Source of the DNA: Paraburkholderia xenovorans LB400 | GTDB lineage: Bacteria; Pseudomonadota; Gammaproteobacteria; Burkholderiales; Burkholderiaceae | Reading direction: 5' to 3' | DNA length: 64,000 nucleotides | NCBI RefSeq assembly: GCF_000013645.1 | Contig: NC_007952.1 | Location: 248,001-312,000 of the forward strand | Shown here: positions 34,721-43,010 of the stretch, piece by piece | How the letters are laid out: every line of letters starts with the position of its first letter | Position numbering within the stretch: position 1 is the first letter of the stretch | Program-made: the position numbers and the translations under genes | The notes under the pieces: generated by a model | The model's database searches: none | Seen by the model: the letters and a program-made list of their open reading frames with translations, nothing else | Told to the model about the DNA's origin: nothing

Positions 34721-34801
34721 ACAGTTCACCATGACCGTTGTTAGCCTAGTTTATCAATCAGAATAGTTGACGGCGCGGCGAGCGCCCCAGGAGACAACGC
34801 G

Positions 34802-36433
34802 ATGAAGCACATGTTCGAAGCAGGCCTCGAGCGCCGTGAGGCCAACTACATCCCCGTCACGCCGATCGATTTCATCGTGCGCGCGGCAGAAGTCTACGGT
34901 GATCGACTGGCAGTCGTCCACGGGGAGATTCGCCGCAACTGGCGCGAAACCTACGAACGCTCCCGGCGTCTCGCCAGCGCGTTGCAGCGGGCCGGCATTG
35001 AACGTGGCGACACGGTCGCGGCCTTGCTCCCCAACATTCCTCCGATGATAGAAGCGCACTTCGGCGTGCCGATGGCCGGCGCCGTGCTCAATACGCTGAA
35101 TACGCGGCTCGACATTTCGTCGCTATTGTTCATGCTGCGCCACGGCGAGGCCAAGGCGCTGATCGTCGATACCGAATATGGCGAGTTCGCGCATCGCGCT
35201 TCGCTGGAATTCCCGGATTTGCGCGTGATCAGCGTGGCGGACGCCATGCCCGCCAATGCCGATCAATTCATCCGCGCAACAGACTACGAAGCGTTCCTGC
35301 AATCCGGCGACCCCGAATTCGCGTGGACCATGCCGGCCGACGAATGGGACGCCATTGCGCTGAACTACACCTCGGGCACGACCGGCGATCCGAAGGGCGT
35401 GGTGTACCACCATCGCGGCGCGTATCTGAATGCGGTGAGCAATATCCTCGAGTGGGATATGCCCAAGCACGCGGTTTACCTCTGGACCTTACCGCTCTTC
35501 CACTGCAACGGCTGGTGTTTTCCGTGGACGGTGGCCGCGCGCGCCGGCGTCAACGTCTGTCTGCGCAAATTCGATGCGAAGACGGTGTTCGATCTGATTC
35601 GCAATGAAGGCATCACGCATTACTGCGGCGCGCCGATCGTGCAGAGCGCGCTCGCGAATGCGCCGGCCGAATGGCGCGACGGCATCAACCATCGCGTGTC
35701 GACGATGGTGGCGGGTGCGGCGCCCGCGCCGGCGGTGATCGCGAAGATGAAGGAAATTGGTTTCGATCTCACGCACGTGTACGGACTCACCGAGACCTAC
35801 GGGCCGGCCGCGGTCTGTGCGAAACAGGAGGCGTGGGAGACACTGGACGACAGCGCGCGCGCCGAACTGAACGCGCGCCAGGGCGTGCGCTACCACCTGC
35901 AGGCCGCGGTGACCGTGCTCGATCCGCAGACGCTGGCACTCGTGCCCAACGACGGCGAGACGATCGGCGAGATCATGTTCCGCGGCAACATCTGTATGAA
36001 GGGCTATCTGAAGAACGAGCGCGCGACGGAAGCGGCCTTCGAAGGCGGCTGGTTCCATACCGGCGATCTCGGCGTACGGATGCCCGACGGCTATATCCGC
36101 ATTCGCGATCGCAGCAAGGACATCATCATCTCCGGCGGCGAGAACATCTCGAGTATCGAGCTCGAAGACACGTTGTATCGTCACCCTGCGGTGGCTGTTG
36201 CCGCCGTGGTGGCGATGGCCGATCCGAAGTGGGGGGAGGTGCCATGCGCCTTCGTCGAACTCAAGGAAGGCGCCCAGGTGAGCGCGGAAGAGATCATTGC
36301 GCACTGCCGGCTGTTTCTTGCGGGATACAAGCTGCCGAAAGCGGTGCGCTTCGGCGAATTGCCGAAGACATCGACGGGGAAAATTCAGAAGTTCGAACTA
36401 CGCGCGCGCATCAAGACGGAAGAAAACCAGTAA
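34802..36433 (+). CDS. Acyl-CoA synthetase (AMP-dependent)
   Basis: A 543-residue adenylate-forming ligase. The P-loop is LNYTSGTTGDPKGVVYHHRG, the A5 motif HVYGLTETYGPAAVC, the A7 motif GGWFHTGDLGVRMPDGY, and the catalytic lysine region is LPKTSTGKIQKFELR. It activates a carboxylic acid to its CoA ester. The LPLFHCNGWCFPW segment is typical of the medium-chain/DmdB-AlkK group. The SD is AGGAGACAACG-like. It is divergent from a Crp/Fnr regulator with a shared operator. It probably serves fatty or short substituted acids; the substrate is not readable. Confidence 0.93.
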   Translation: MKHMFEAGLERREANYIPVTPIDFIVRAAEVYGDRLAVVHGEIRRNWRETYERSRRLASALQRAGIERGDTVAALLPNIPPMIEAHFGVPMAGAVLNTLNTRLDISSLLFMLRHGEAKALIVDTEYGEFAHRASLEFPDLRVISVADAMPANADQFIRATDYEAFLQSGDPEFAWTMPADEWDAIALNYTSGTTGDPKGVVYHHRGAYLNAVSNILEWDMPKHAVYLWTLPLFHCNGWCFPWTVAARAGVNVCLRKFDAKTVFDLIRNEGITHYCGAPIVQSALANAPAEWRDGINHRVSTMVAGAAPAPAVIAKMKEIGFDLTHVYGLTETYGPAAVCAKQEAWETLDDSARAELNARQGVRYHLQAAVTVLDPQTLALVPNDGETIGEIMFRGNICMKGYLKNERATEAAFEGGWFHTGDLGVRMPDGYIRIRDRSKDIIISGGENISSIELEDTLYRHPAVAVAAVVAMADPKWGEVPCAFVELKEGAQVSAEEIIAHCRLFLAGYKLPKAVRFGELPKTSTGKIQKFELRARIKTEENQ

Positions 36434-36554
36434 CGCAGTCGCGCGTGTGACGGTGTGGCGTGCCGAATGGCACGCCAGTGCCGGTAGTTGATACCGCAAG
36501 ATGAACGCACGGTTCACGCGCTTCACCGCGCGGGATCTCATGCCGATCGCGAGC

Positions 36555-36779
36555 TTAGCCGCGCGTATCGACCCAATGACGTGCCCAGCTTGCCGAGTGC
36601 TGCAAGGCCTGTTCTTCGTTCGTGAAATAGTCGAGCGAATAGAACTGGTAGCGCCCTTCGGCACGCGCGCTGTCAGCGCGTTCGAGCAGCAGATTCGATG
36701 AAAAAGTGCCATCGGGCAAACGGTGCGCCGAGGGTTTGACGGCATAGCCGTTGTAATGATGAATAGGTGTGTTTTGCAT
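36555..36779 (-). CDS. Small hypothetical protein near cspA
   Basis: A 74-residue protein (HHYNGYAVKPSAHRLPDGTF, FYSLDYFTNEEQALQHSASW). It looks like a small beta-beta-alpha domain. I have a weak memory of similar short proteins beside cold-shock genes in Burkholderia-type genomes, but cannot name the family. The leader before the ATG at 36779 is very AT-rich and lacks an SD. It lies about 290 bp downstream of cspA on the same strand and may share its regulation. Confidence 0.65.
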   Translation of the reverse strand: MQNTPIHHYNGYAVKPSAHRLPDGTFSSNLLLERADSARAEGRYQFYSLDYFTNEEQALQHSASWARHWVDTRG

Positions 36780-37067
36780 TTTATTTTTTAATAATGTTCG
36801 AGTGCGCGCCTTCCTTGCGGACTCTTGCACGAGTCGCGCGAACGGTCTGATTCAAGCTATTGCGAGCCGAATCCTGACGCAGTCGGAAAGCGAAAAAACG
36901 GGCGTTGAAGCCAGAGGGGAGAATGAGGTGCAACGAGGCGTATGGCGCTCAGGCAAGCTGCTTGAATGACATGCAGCTCAAGGCGATTGCGCCAACTGTG
37001 GGAGACAAGCTCCGCGAAGATGTCGCTGCAGCCCGATGTCCGTTGCCGGACACCGAGCCCTTCAAAC

Positions 37068-37271
37068 TTACATCGGCTTGATGTTAGCCGCTTGCAGACC
37101 CTTCGGGCCTTGCTTCGTTTCGAAGCTCACTTTCTGATTCTCAGCCAGCGTCTTGAAGCCGTCGCCGCTGATTTCGGAGAAGTGCGCGAACAGGTCGTCG
37201 CCGCCCTTGTCCGGGGTGATGAAGCCAAAGCCTTTGCTGTCGTTGAACCACTTAACGGTACCGGTATCCAT
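37068..37271 (-). CDS. cspA: Cold-shock protein (CspA family)
   Basis: A 67-residue single cold-shock domain. The RNA-binding motifs are KGFGFITP (RNP1) and DLFAHFSEI (RNP2), and the N-terminus TGTVKWFNDSKG is canonical. It binds single-stranded RNA and DNA as a chaperone. The upstream region on the minus strand has room for a long leader of the type that controls cold-shock genes. The length is standard. Confidence 0.97.
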   Translation of the reverse strand: MDTGTVKWFNDSKGFGFITPDKGGDDLFAHFSEISGDGFKTLAENQKVSFETKQGPKGLQAANIKPM

Positions 37272-37520
37272 AAAGAATCCTTGAGGTAAAAATAGAAGAA
37301 TTTGCTCCGTGAAAGAGCGCGTGAAGGGTCAAGGAGGGAGAGGACAACGAATACCGCTGAGGAGCGAGACATTGATGAACAGCAATCGAACTTCTTGAAC
37401 TTCGGATGCAACAGTAACCGCCGGGGGAGTCAGCGTCAACACTTAACTTGTAACTGTTTTGCCGGACGCTGCGAATCGCTTGCACCGCGCGCGTGCCGAA
37501 AAAGGCTCCGGTTCGCGGCG

Positions 37521-37542
37521 CGCCGTGTCGCGTGACACGGCG
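37521..37542 (-). terminator. Hairpin downstream of the LysE gene
   Basis: CGCCGTGTC-gcgt-GACACGGCG, a 9-bp perfect stem about 25 bp after the LysE stop on the minus strand. There is no clear U-run, so it may be a weak or factor-assisted terminator. Confidence 0.4.
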
Positions 37543-37566
37543 AGCCGTTCAAGCGATCACTGTGTG

Positions 37567-38202
37567 TCAGATGCCCACTTTGTGTGCCGTCAGGATCAGG
37601 CGCAATCCCAGCGCGGCGACCGCGCTCGCGGCGACGCGATCGACCCACGCTTTCCATTGCAGATAGATTTCGCGCGGCCGCTTGCTCGAAAAGCACAACG
37701 CGACGACGGTGTACCAGCCGGCTTCGATCGCGAAGATCGCGGGCGGCAATGCGAAGTAGCACCACAGCGGCGGATGTTGCGGCAACAGGGCCGCGAAAAT
37801 ACTGCCGTAATAGACGGCTGTCTTCGGATTGCTGAGTTGTGTGCTCAAGCCGATCCAGAACGACTTGCGGGCATTGGCCGGGACGGCCTGCGTCGTATCG
37901 AATGCGAGCGGTTTGGCCGCGCCGCGCCAGATCTTCGACGCAAGGTAGATCAGATAAAGACCGCCTGCCACTTTCAGGCCGACATAGAGCCATTCGACAC
38001 TCGCCAGCAAGGTGTAGAGGCCGAGCAGCGCGATGCCGCTGAAGAAAACGCCGCCGACGCCCATGCCGATCGCGGTGGCGAGACCATCGCCGCGCGACAA
38101 CCCGATCGCATTGCGGGCGACGATCACGAAGCTCGGTCCAGGACTCATCGCGCCTACGAGGAGTGCGGCGAGAATGGCGATGATGGCGGTCGAAGCGGAC
38201 AT
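37567..38202 (-). CDS. LysE/RhtB-family amino-acid exporter
   Basis: A 211-residue inner-membrane exporter with about six hydrophobic segments. The N-terminal MSPGPSFVIVARNAIGLSRG with its GxG-type motif, and QLSNPKTAVYYGSIFAALLP, are typical of LysE/RhtB proteins. It would export an amino acid (homoserine, threonine, lysine or similar). The ATG at 38202 follows GAGGAGAC; a longer frame to 38241 is less likely. It is monocistronic. Confidence 0.9.
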   Translation of the reverse strand: MSASTAIIAILAALLVGAMSPGPSFVIVARNAIGLSRGDGLATAIGMGVGGVFFSGIALLGLYTLLASVEWLYVGLKVAGGLYLIYLASKIWRGAAKPLAFDTTQAVPANARKSFWIGLSTQLSNPKTAVYYGSIFAALLPQHPPLWCYFALPPAIFAIEAGWYTVVALCFSSKRPREIYLQWKAWVDRVAASAVAALGLRLILTAHKVGI

Positions 38203-38435
38203 GGTCGAGTGTCTCCTCTGATGCGCTGATGTGTTGATCACTGGAACATAGCATGAGAAAGCGCAGTGCTGATTGTCGCGTTTGCCGCCGACTCCGACTC
38301 ATTTCGGGGCAGTGAGTGTCAGTGAGTATCAGTGAGTAATACCGCTTGTACCCGCAGCATCGCTAAACCGGCCGGAATTGAAAAGCAACGCGTCGCCGGC
38401 TCTCCTGTTCGTTGCTCCGGCCAAAAGAAATTGGA

Positions 38436-38444
38436 TGCTAGAAT
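38436..38444 (+). promoter_or_regulatory. Extended -10 promoter candidate
   Basis: TGCTAGAAT matches the extended -10 pattern TGnTATAAT with one difference. No good -35 is seen. It would start a transcript near 38451 that runs to the terminator at 38627-38661. Confidence 0.35.
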
Positions 38445-38450
38445 GACTTT

Positions 38451-38661
38451 CCATACGCTGAAGCAGCCTCGAACCACGAGGCAAGACAAGAGCGCAATTC
38501 GATCCGGTTGCCGACGAGTTCCCCCTAATGCAGGATTTATCGGGCATGATTTTCAGGTGCGGGTTTTAACGCACCGGAACAGGCATCGCGAGTTCGATTC
38601 GCACTCGATCCATTTGAATCACGCATAGGCTTCGCGTTGTTTAGCGAAGCCTTTGTTTTTT
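38451..38661 (+). ncRNA. Candidate small RNA, about 210 nt
   Basis: The interval runs from an extended -10 to a strong terminator and contains two perfect hairpins: GCCTCG-aacca-CGAGGC (38466-38482) and GGTGCG/CGCACC with an 8-nt loop (38556-38575). A tRNA T-arm-like GAGTTCGATTCGC lies at 38590-38602, but no full cloverleaf forms. An open frame across it has poor coding character. I could not match it to a known RNA family. Confidence 0.35.
38627..38661 (+). terminator. Rho-independent terminator
   Basis: AGGCTTCGC/GCGAAGCCT, a 9-bp stem with an 8-nt loop, followed by TTGTTTTTT. It lies 40 bp before the H-NS-like gene and has no annotated protein gene upstream on this strand. Confidence 0.85.
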
Positions 38662-38699
38662 CTAACGCGAGCATTATTAGCCGCGACAACCGGTACGTT

Positions 38700-38963
38700 A
38701 TGAAAGAGCGAGAAGAACAACGGCTGTTCGACCTCGACGGGAATGCGCGTGAGCGCCTGATCGTGTGGATCCGCCGGCGCATGGACGAATACGGCATTAC
38801 GATGGAAGCGCTCGCCGAGGCGATCGAAGCGGATGCGTCCGCAACGCGGGCCGTCATGTATCGCGACGCCTACGGCAATACCTGGGACGGTCACGGCGAT
38901 AAGCCGGATTGGCTCGCACGCGCGATTTACGCCGGACAGAGCATGGATCATTTCCGTTGCTAA
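38700..38963 (+). CDS. Short H-NS-like protein with acidic DNA-binding motif
   Basis: An 87-residue protein. The C-terminal YRDAYGNTWDGHGDKPDWLARAI-type segment matches the layout of the H-NS DNA-binding domain (TWxGxGxxPxW, then a helix and GxSxxxF: AGQSMDHFRC). The usual basic Q/RGR core is replaced by acidic DGHGDKPDW. The N-terminal part is a short helix pair (ERLIVWIRRRMDEYGITMEA) instead of the full oligomerisation domain. It may have altered or lost DNA binding and act as a modulator of other H-NS proteins. The ATG at 38700 has a weak SD. Confidence 0.6.
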   Translation: MKEREEQRLFDLDGNARERLIVWIRRRMDEYGITMEALAEAIEADASATRAVMYRDAYGNTWDGHGDKPDWLARAIYAGQSMDHFRC

Positions 38964-39029
38964 AGGCGGTGCACGGAGGTCGCATGCCGGCTGACCAGGT
39001 CATACTAACGGCTTCAGTATCCAGAAATC

Positions 39030-39056
39030 CAAAAAAAAGCCCGCGCAAGGCGGGCT
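39030..39056 (-). terminator. Terminator of the pcaHG transcript
   Basis: AGCCCGC-gcaag-GCGGGCT; on the minus strand it is followed by eight T. It lies about 90 bp beyond the pcaG stop. Confidence 0.9.
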
Positions 39057-39143
39057 CAACTACTCGGAGTTTCGCGATCCAGTCGCTAGAAGGATCATGC
39101 TCAGTGTATGTGAAAGCAATATGAAAGTGTAGGAAAAACCGCG

Positions 39144-39731
39144 TTACAGGTCGAAAAAGACAGTTTCCTTCTCGCCCTGCATGTGAATATCAAAGCGGTA
39201 AATGTTCGCCACATTCGGCTCACGGCGCGCAATCAGCGTGTCGCGGCGATCCGCTGGAACCGCTGTCAATACCGGGTCTTTTTCATTCGCCGCGGTTTCG
39301 TCCTCGAAATAGATGCGCGTGAAGGTGTGCAGCAGCATGCCGCGCATGGTCACGACCACATTCAGATGCGGCGCTTCATCCGGACCCACGCGGCCGGGCT
39401 TCACCGTTTCCACCACAAAGCGCTTGTGCGGATCGGTACCGGTGCCCACGCGCGCGAAGCCGCGAAAGCCCGTCTTCAGGATTTCTTCACGCGACTCCGG
39501 GAAACGCCCGTTCGCATCCACTTGCGACACTTCGAGCATGGCGTCGCCGATCACTTTGCCGTCGCCGTCGAACACCTGGCCGACAATCGTGATGTGCTCG
39601 CCGGCCGCTTCGCGATCAGCCACAACAGGCGTGAACAGGCTCCTGAAATCGAAATCGTATTGCTGCGGGCACAGGCCGTACGCGAAGTAGGGCCCAACCG
39701 TTTGCGAAGGCGTTTGCTTGAGGGTGGTCAT
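39144..39731 (-). CDS. pcaG: Protocatechuate 3,4-dioxygenase alpha subunit
   Basis: A 195-residue intradiol dioxygenase subunit. The start TTLKQTPSQTVGPYFAYGLC is the standard PcaG N-terminus, and DAMLEVSQVDANGRFPES, HLNVVVTMRGMLLHTFTRIY and the C-terminal FFDL fit. With PcaH it cleaves protocatechuate to 3-carboxy-cis,cis-muconate in the beta-ketoadipate pathway. It begins 3 bp after the pcaH stop. No other pca genes are in the window, so the rest of the pathway is encoded elsewhere. Confidence 0.96.
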   Translation of the reverse strand: MTTLKQTPSQTVGPYFAYGLCPQQYDFDFRSLFTPVVADREAAGEHITIVGQVFDGDGKVIGDAMLEVSQVDANGRFPESREEILKTGFRGFARVGTGTDPHKRFVVETVKPGRVGPDEAPHLNVVVTMRGMLLHTFTRIYFEDETAANEKDPVLTAVPADRRDTLIARREPNVANIYRFDIHMQGEKETVFFDL

Positions 39732-39734
39732 GGC

Positions 39735-40439
39735 TTAGCGCTCCATCGGAGTTTCGTTGCGGCCGCGCAGCACGATGTCGAAGTCGTAGCCGAGCGCATA
39801 GGCTTCCTGCGTGGTGTCGAGCGAAAAGTTCGCGATCAGACGGTCACGGGCATGCTCGGGCGTGCCCTGGAAGATCGGGTCGAACGCCAGCAGCGGGTCG
39901 CCGGGAAAGTACATCTGCGTGACGAGGCGCGAGCCGAAATGGTCGCCGAACAGCGAGAAATGGATATGGTTCGGACGCCAGGCGTTCGGATGGTTGCCCC
40001 ACGGGTACGCGCCGGGCTTGATCGTCATGAAACGGTAGCGGCCTTCGTTGTCCGTGATGCAGCGGCCCGCGCCGAGAAAATTCGGGTCGAGCGGCGCGTC
40101 GTGCTGGTCGGCCTTGTGCACATAGCGGCCGGCGGCGTTGGCTTGCCAGATTTCGACCAGCGTATTGCGCACCGGGCGGTTGCCTTCGTCGAGCACGCGG
40201 CCCGTCACGATGATGCGCTCGCCGAGCGGCTCGCCGTTGCGCACGGCGTTACGCGTCAGATCGTGATCGAGCGCGCCGAGGTCTTCGGTGCCGTAGACGG
40301 GCACGTGCTGATCGCGCAGCTTTTCTTTCAGCGGAATCAGCGGACGCGTCGGGCCGCGTTTGACCGACGAACCGTAGCCAGGATAGATGTAAGAAGGATG
40401 CGACGCGAAATCACGCGCGGTGAGAAAGGACTCGTCCAT
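39735..40439 (-). CDS. pcaH: Protocatechuate 3,4-dioxygenase beta subunit
   Basis: A 234-residue catalytic subunit. Iron ligands are recognisable: tyrosines in GRYVHKADQH and GRYRFMTIKPGAYPW, and histidines in WRPNHIHFSLFG. The N-terminal PSYIYPGYGSSVKRGPTRPL is characteristic. The ATG at 40439 follows AAGGAGAC. It is the first gene of the pcaHG operon and divergent from pcaQ, its presumed activator. A much longer open frame continues upstream but is a shadow of pcaQ. Confidence 0.96.
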   Translation of the reverse strand: MDESFLTARDFASHPSYIYPGYGSSVKRGPTRPLIPLKEKLRDQHVPVYGTEDLGALDHDLTRNAVRNGEPLGERIIVTGRVLDEGNRPVRNTLVEIWQANAAGRYVHKADQHDAPLDPNFLGAGRCITDNEGRYRFMTIKPGAYPWGNHPNAWRPNHIHFSLFGDHFGSRLVTQMYFPGDPLLAFDPIFQGTPEHARDRLIANFSLDTTQEAYALGYDFDIVLRGRNETPMER

Positions 40440-40491
40440 CAGTGTCTCCTTCGAGGAATTGTGGGGTATGGCGCGATGGAGGGACTTTATC

Positions 40492-40507
40492 CAAACTGGA
40501 AGGTTAT
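40492..40507 (-). promoter_or_regulatory. Degenerate PcaQ-box candidate
   Basis: CAAACT-ggaa-GGTTAT keeps one half of the known PcaQ consensus (ATAACC-N4-GGTTAA) and its 4-bp spacing. A second ATAACC lies at 40535-40540, overlapping the pcaQ start region. Both are in the 108-bp divergent space. Confidence 0.35.
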
Positions 40508-40547
40508 GGAAAATGACGTTTTCGCCCTTTTCGTATAACCTGCCGTT

Positions 40548-41561
40548 ATGCAACGCAGCCTCGCGGACAGCCGCGTCAAATTCCGTCATCTGCAGTGCTT
40601 TCTGGCCGTCGCGCAGTTCGGCAGCGTTCAGCGGGCCGCCGGCAGCCTGTCGATCACCCAGCCCGCCGTTTCCAAGACGGTCGCGGAGCTCGAAGCGATT
40701 CTCGGGGTGAAGCTGTTCGAGCGCGGCCGTCACGGCGCGGTGCCGACCCGCGAGGGGCAACTCTTCATGCCGCACGCGAGCGCCTGCGTCAGCGCGCTGC
40801 GGCAGGGCGTCGATCTGCTCGCGCACGCGGAAGGCGCGGCTGCGGCCACGCTGGAAATCGGTATTCTGCCGACGGTCGCCGCGGTGTTGATACCGCCGGT
40901 GCTGAAGCGGTTCGCCGCGCTGTGGCCGCGCGTGATCGTGCGCCTCGCAACCGGCGCCAACCCGGAATTGCTCGAGAGCCTGAAAGCGGGCACGATCGAA
41001 TTCGCGATCGGGCGTTTGGCCGATCCCGAGCGGATGGTCGGGCTCAGTTTCGAGCAACTGTTCAGCGAGCCGTTGATCGCGGTGGTGCGCGCCGGGCATC
41101 CGCTGGCGCTGGGAGCGGGTTTGCCGGCCACCTCGCTCGAAGATTTTCCCGTGGTGTTGCCGCCGTTCGGCACGTTGATCCGGCAATCGGCGGAAAGTCT
41201 GCTGAGTGCGTGGGGCGTGCCGCCGTTGTCGGCGTTCGTCGAGGTCTTGTCGGTGTCCACGGGCCGTGCGCTGACGCTGGAGAACAGTGCGGTGTGGTTC
41301 GTGCCGCTGAGCGCGGTCGAATATGAACTGGCGCACGGCATGCTGGTACGTTTGCCGCTGCCTTTTGCCGGCACCGGTGAGCCGGTCGGACTGATCCGGC
41401 GCTCGGACACGCAGCCTTCGCCGGCCGGGCGGGCGTTTATCGACGCGGTGCGCGAGGTTGCGCAGCAGCGCATGGCGGCCAGTGCAGCCAGTGCGGCGGG
41501 CGCGGATAAGACGGCGGGTGCGGCAACCGGAAAAGGCGTGCGGAAACGGAGCCGCAAATAG
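40548..41561 (+). CDS. pcaQ: LysR-family activator of pca genes
   Basis: A 337-residue LysR regulator. The HTH lies in FRHLQCFLAVAQFGSVQRAA-SLSITQPAVSKTVAELE, as in PcaQ proteins. The effector domain reads LEIGILPTVAAVLIPPVL and IEFAIGRLADPERMVGLSFE. The C-terminal 30 residues are an alanine/lysine-rich extension (RKRSRK). PcaQ activates protocatechuate catabolism in response to beta-carboxymuconate or related intermediates. The divergent position next to pcaH supports the name. Confidence 0.9.
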   Translation: MQRSLADSRVKFRHLQCFLAVAQFGSVQRAAGSLSITQPAVSKTVAELEAILGVKLFERGRHGAVPTREGQLFMPHASACVSALRQGVDLLAHAEGAAAATLEIGILPTVAAVLIPPVLKRFAALWPRVIVRLATGANPELLESLKAGTIEFAIGRLADPERMVGLSFEQLFSEPLIAVVRAGHPLALGAGLPATSLEDFPVVLPPFGTLIRQSAESLLSAWGVPPLSAFVEVLSVSTGRALTLENSAVWFVPLSAVEYELAHGMLVRLPLPFAGTGEPVGLIRRSDTQPSPAGRAFIDAVREVAQQRMAASAASAAGADKTAGAATGKGVRKRSRK

Positions 41562-41821
41562 GGCGTCCCGCGTCCGGGCATGATGCGGTGCGGTCCGTTG
41601 ACCCCCGTTGACCCGGCAAACCGTCATGTCAATTTGTGAACCATCTGGTACAAAATGAAGCTTGCGAACGGACTGCCGGCCGGTGTACAAACACGGTGCG
41701 AAAGCCGTCGCGGGCCGCGTTGCTACGGCGCTTCGCGAGTTGCCGGCGACTCGCGTGAAACATCAGAATCGAACATCAGAAACGTCGGAAACGGCGTCGA
41801 AAGACTGCAAAGGAGATTGCC

Positions 41822-42955
41822 ATGCCCAGCGACTTGCCCACTCCAGACGCCGCGCTGCGCGCCGTGTCGGCACCTGAGCACAATCCGCTCGGCACGGCCG
41901 GCCTCGAATTCGTCGAGTTCGCCGCGCGCGACCCACGCGCGCTCGGCGAAACCTTCACCAAACTCGGCTTCAAGGCGATTGCGCGCCATATCAGCAAGGA
42001 CGTCACGCTATATCGCCAGGGTGAGATGCAGTTTCTCATCAACGCCGAGCCCGATTCGTTCGCCGCGCGCTATGCGGAGGAATACGGCGCGGGCATCTGC
42101 GCGATCGGCATTCGCGTGGCCGACGCGCAACGCGCGTTCGGCCGTGCGATCGAACTCGGCGCATGGGCGTTCGAAGGCGAGAAGATCGGCGCCGGCGAGC
42201 TGCTGATTCCGGCCATCCAGGGCATTGGCGACTCGCATATCTATTTCGTCGACCGCTGGCGCGGCCGCGGCGGCCAGCGTGGCGGCCTCGGCGACATCTC
42301 GATCTTCGACATCGACTTCCGGCCCATCCAGATCGACACGGCACAGGCCGACCTGAGCCACGTGGGCACCGGCCTCGTCGCAGTCGATCACCTGACGCAG
42401 ACGGTTGGCGAGGGCCGGATGCAGGAATGGCTCGACTTCTATCGCGACCTGCTCAATTTCCGCGAGATTCACGAGCTGCACGCCAACTGGCATGTATCGG
42501 CGGAATCGCGCGTGATGGTCTCGCCATGCGGCGCGATCCGCGTGCCCCTGTATGAGGAAGGGACGCGCCGGACCAACCTGATGCACGAGTATCTGCCGGA
42601 CCATCCGGGCGAAGGCGTGCAGCACATCGCGCTTGCCACCGACGACATTTTCGCGTGCGTCGAGCAGTTGCTCGCGAACGGCGTGGAATTCGTCGAGCCG
42701 CCGGCGCGCTATTACGAGCAACTCGACGCACGTCTGCCGGGCCACGGGCTCGACGTCGAGCGGCTCAGGCGCACGCACCTGCTGGTGGACGGCGAAATCG
42801 GCACGGACGGGGTGCCGCTGCTCTTTTTTCAGACCTTCGTGCGCCGCCGCGCCGGCGAAATATTCTTCGAGATCGTGCAGCGCCAGGGACACCACGGCTT
42901 TGGCGAAGGCAATCTGAGCGCGCTGGCGCAGGCGCGCGAACAAGCCGGCGCTTGA
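41822..42955 (+). CDS. hppD: 4-Hydroxyphenylpyruvate dioxygenase
   Basis: A 377-residue two-domain VOC-fold dioxygenase that converts 4-hydroxyphenylpyruvate to homogentisate in tyrosine catabolism. The iron ligands are visible: histidine in LVAVDHLTQTV, histidine in GVQHIALATDD and glutamate in IFFEIVQRQGHHGFGEGN. The N-terminal NPLGTAGLEFVEFAA is typical. The SD is AAGGAGAT. It stands alone; the homogentisate genes are not in the window. It lies 260 bp after pcaQ, so aromatic genes cluster here. Confidence 0.92.
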   Translation: MPSDLPTPDAALRAVSAPEHNPLGTAGLEFVEFAARDPRALGETFTKLGFKAIARHISKDVTLYRQGEMQFLINAEPDSFAARYAEEYGAGICAIGIRVADAQRAFGRAIELGAWAFEGEKIGAGELLIPAIQGIGDSHIYFVDRWRGRGGQRGGLGDISIFDIDFRPIQIDTAQADLSHVGTGLVAVDHLTQTVGEGRMQEWLDFYRDLLNFREIHELHANWHVSAESRVMVSPCGAIRVPLYEEGTRRTNLMHEYLPDHPGEGVQHIALATDDIFACVEQLLANGVEFVEPPARYYEQLDARLPGHGLDVERLRRTHLLVDGEIGTDGVPLLFFQTFVRRRAGEIFFEIVQRQGHHGFGEGNLSALAQAREQAGA

Positions 42956-43010
42956 GGCCTGGCTCGTGCCTGGCTCAATCCCTGGTTTGACGCCTGATCC
43001 GAGGGCCGCC

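Noticed and set aside
38520..38615. tRNA-like stretch with GAGTTCGATTCGC
   Set aside because: The D-arm and anticodon arm cannot be folded, the acceptor has mismatches and the anticodon loop is 8 nt. Kept only as part of the small-RNA candidate.
40440..41690. Upstream extension of the pcaH frame (651 codons in total)
   Set aside because: The extension is antisense to pcaQ; pcaH starts at 40439 with a good SD and the family N-terminus.
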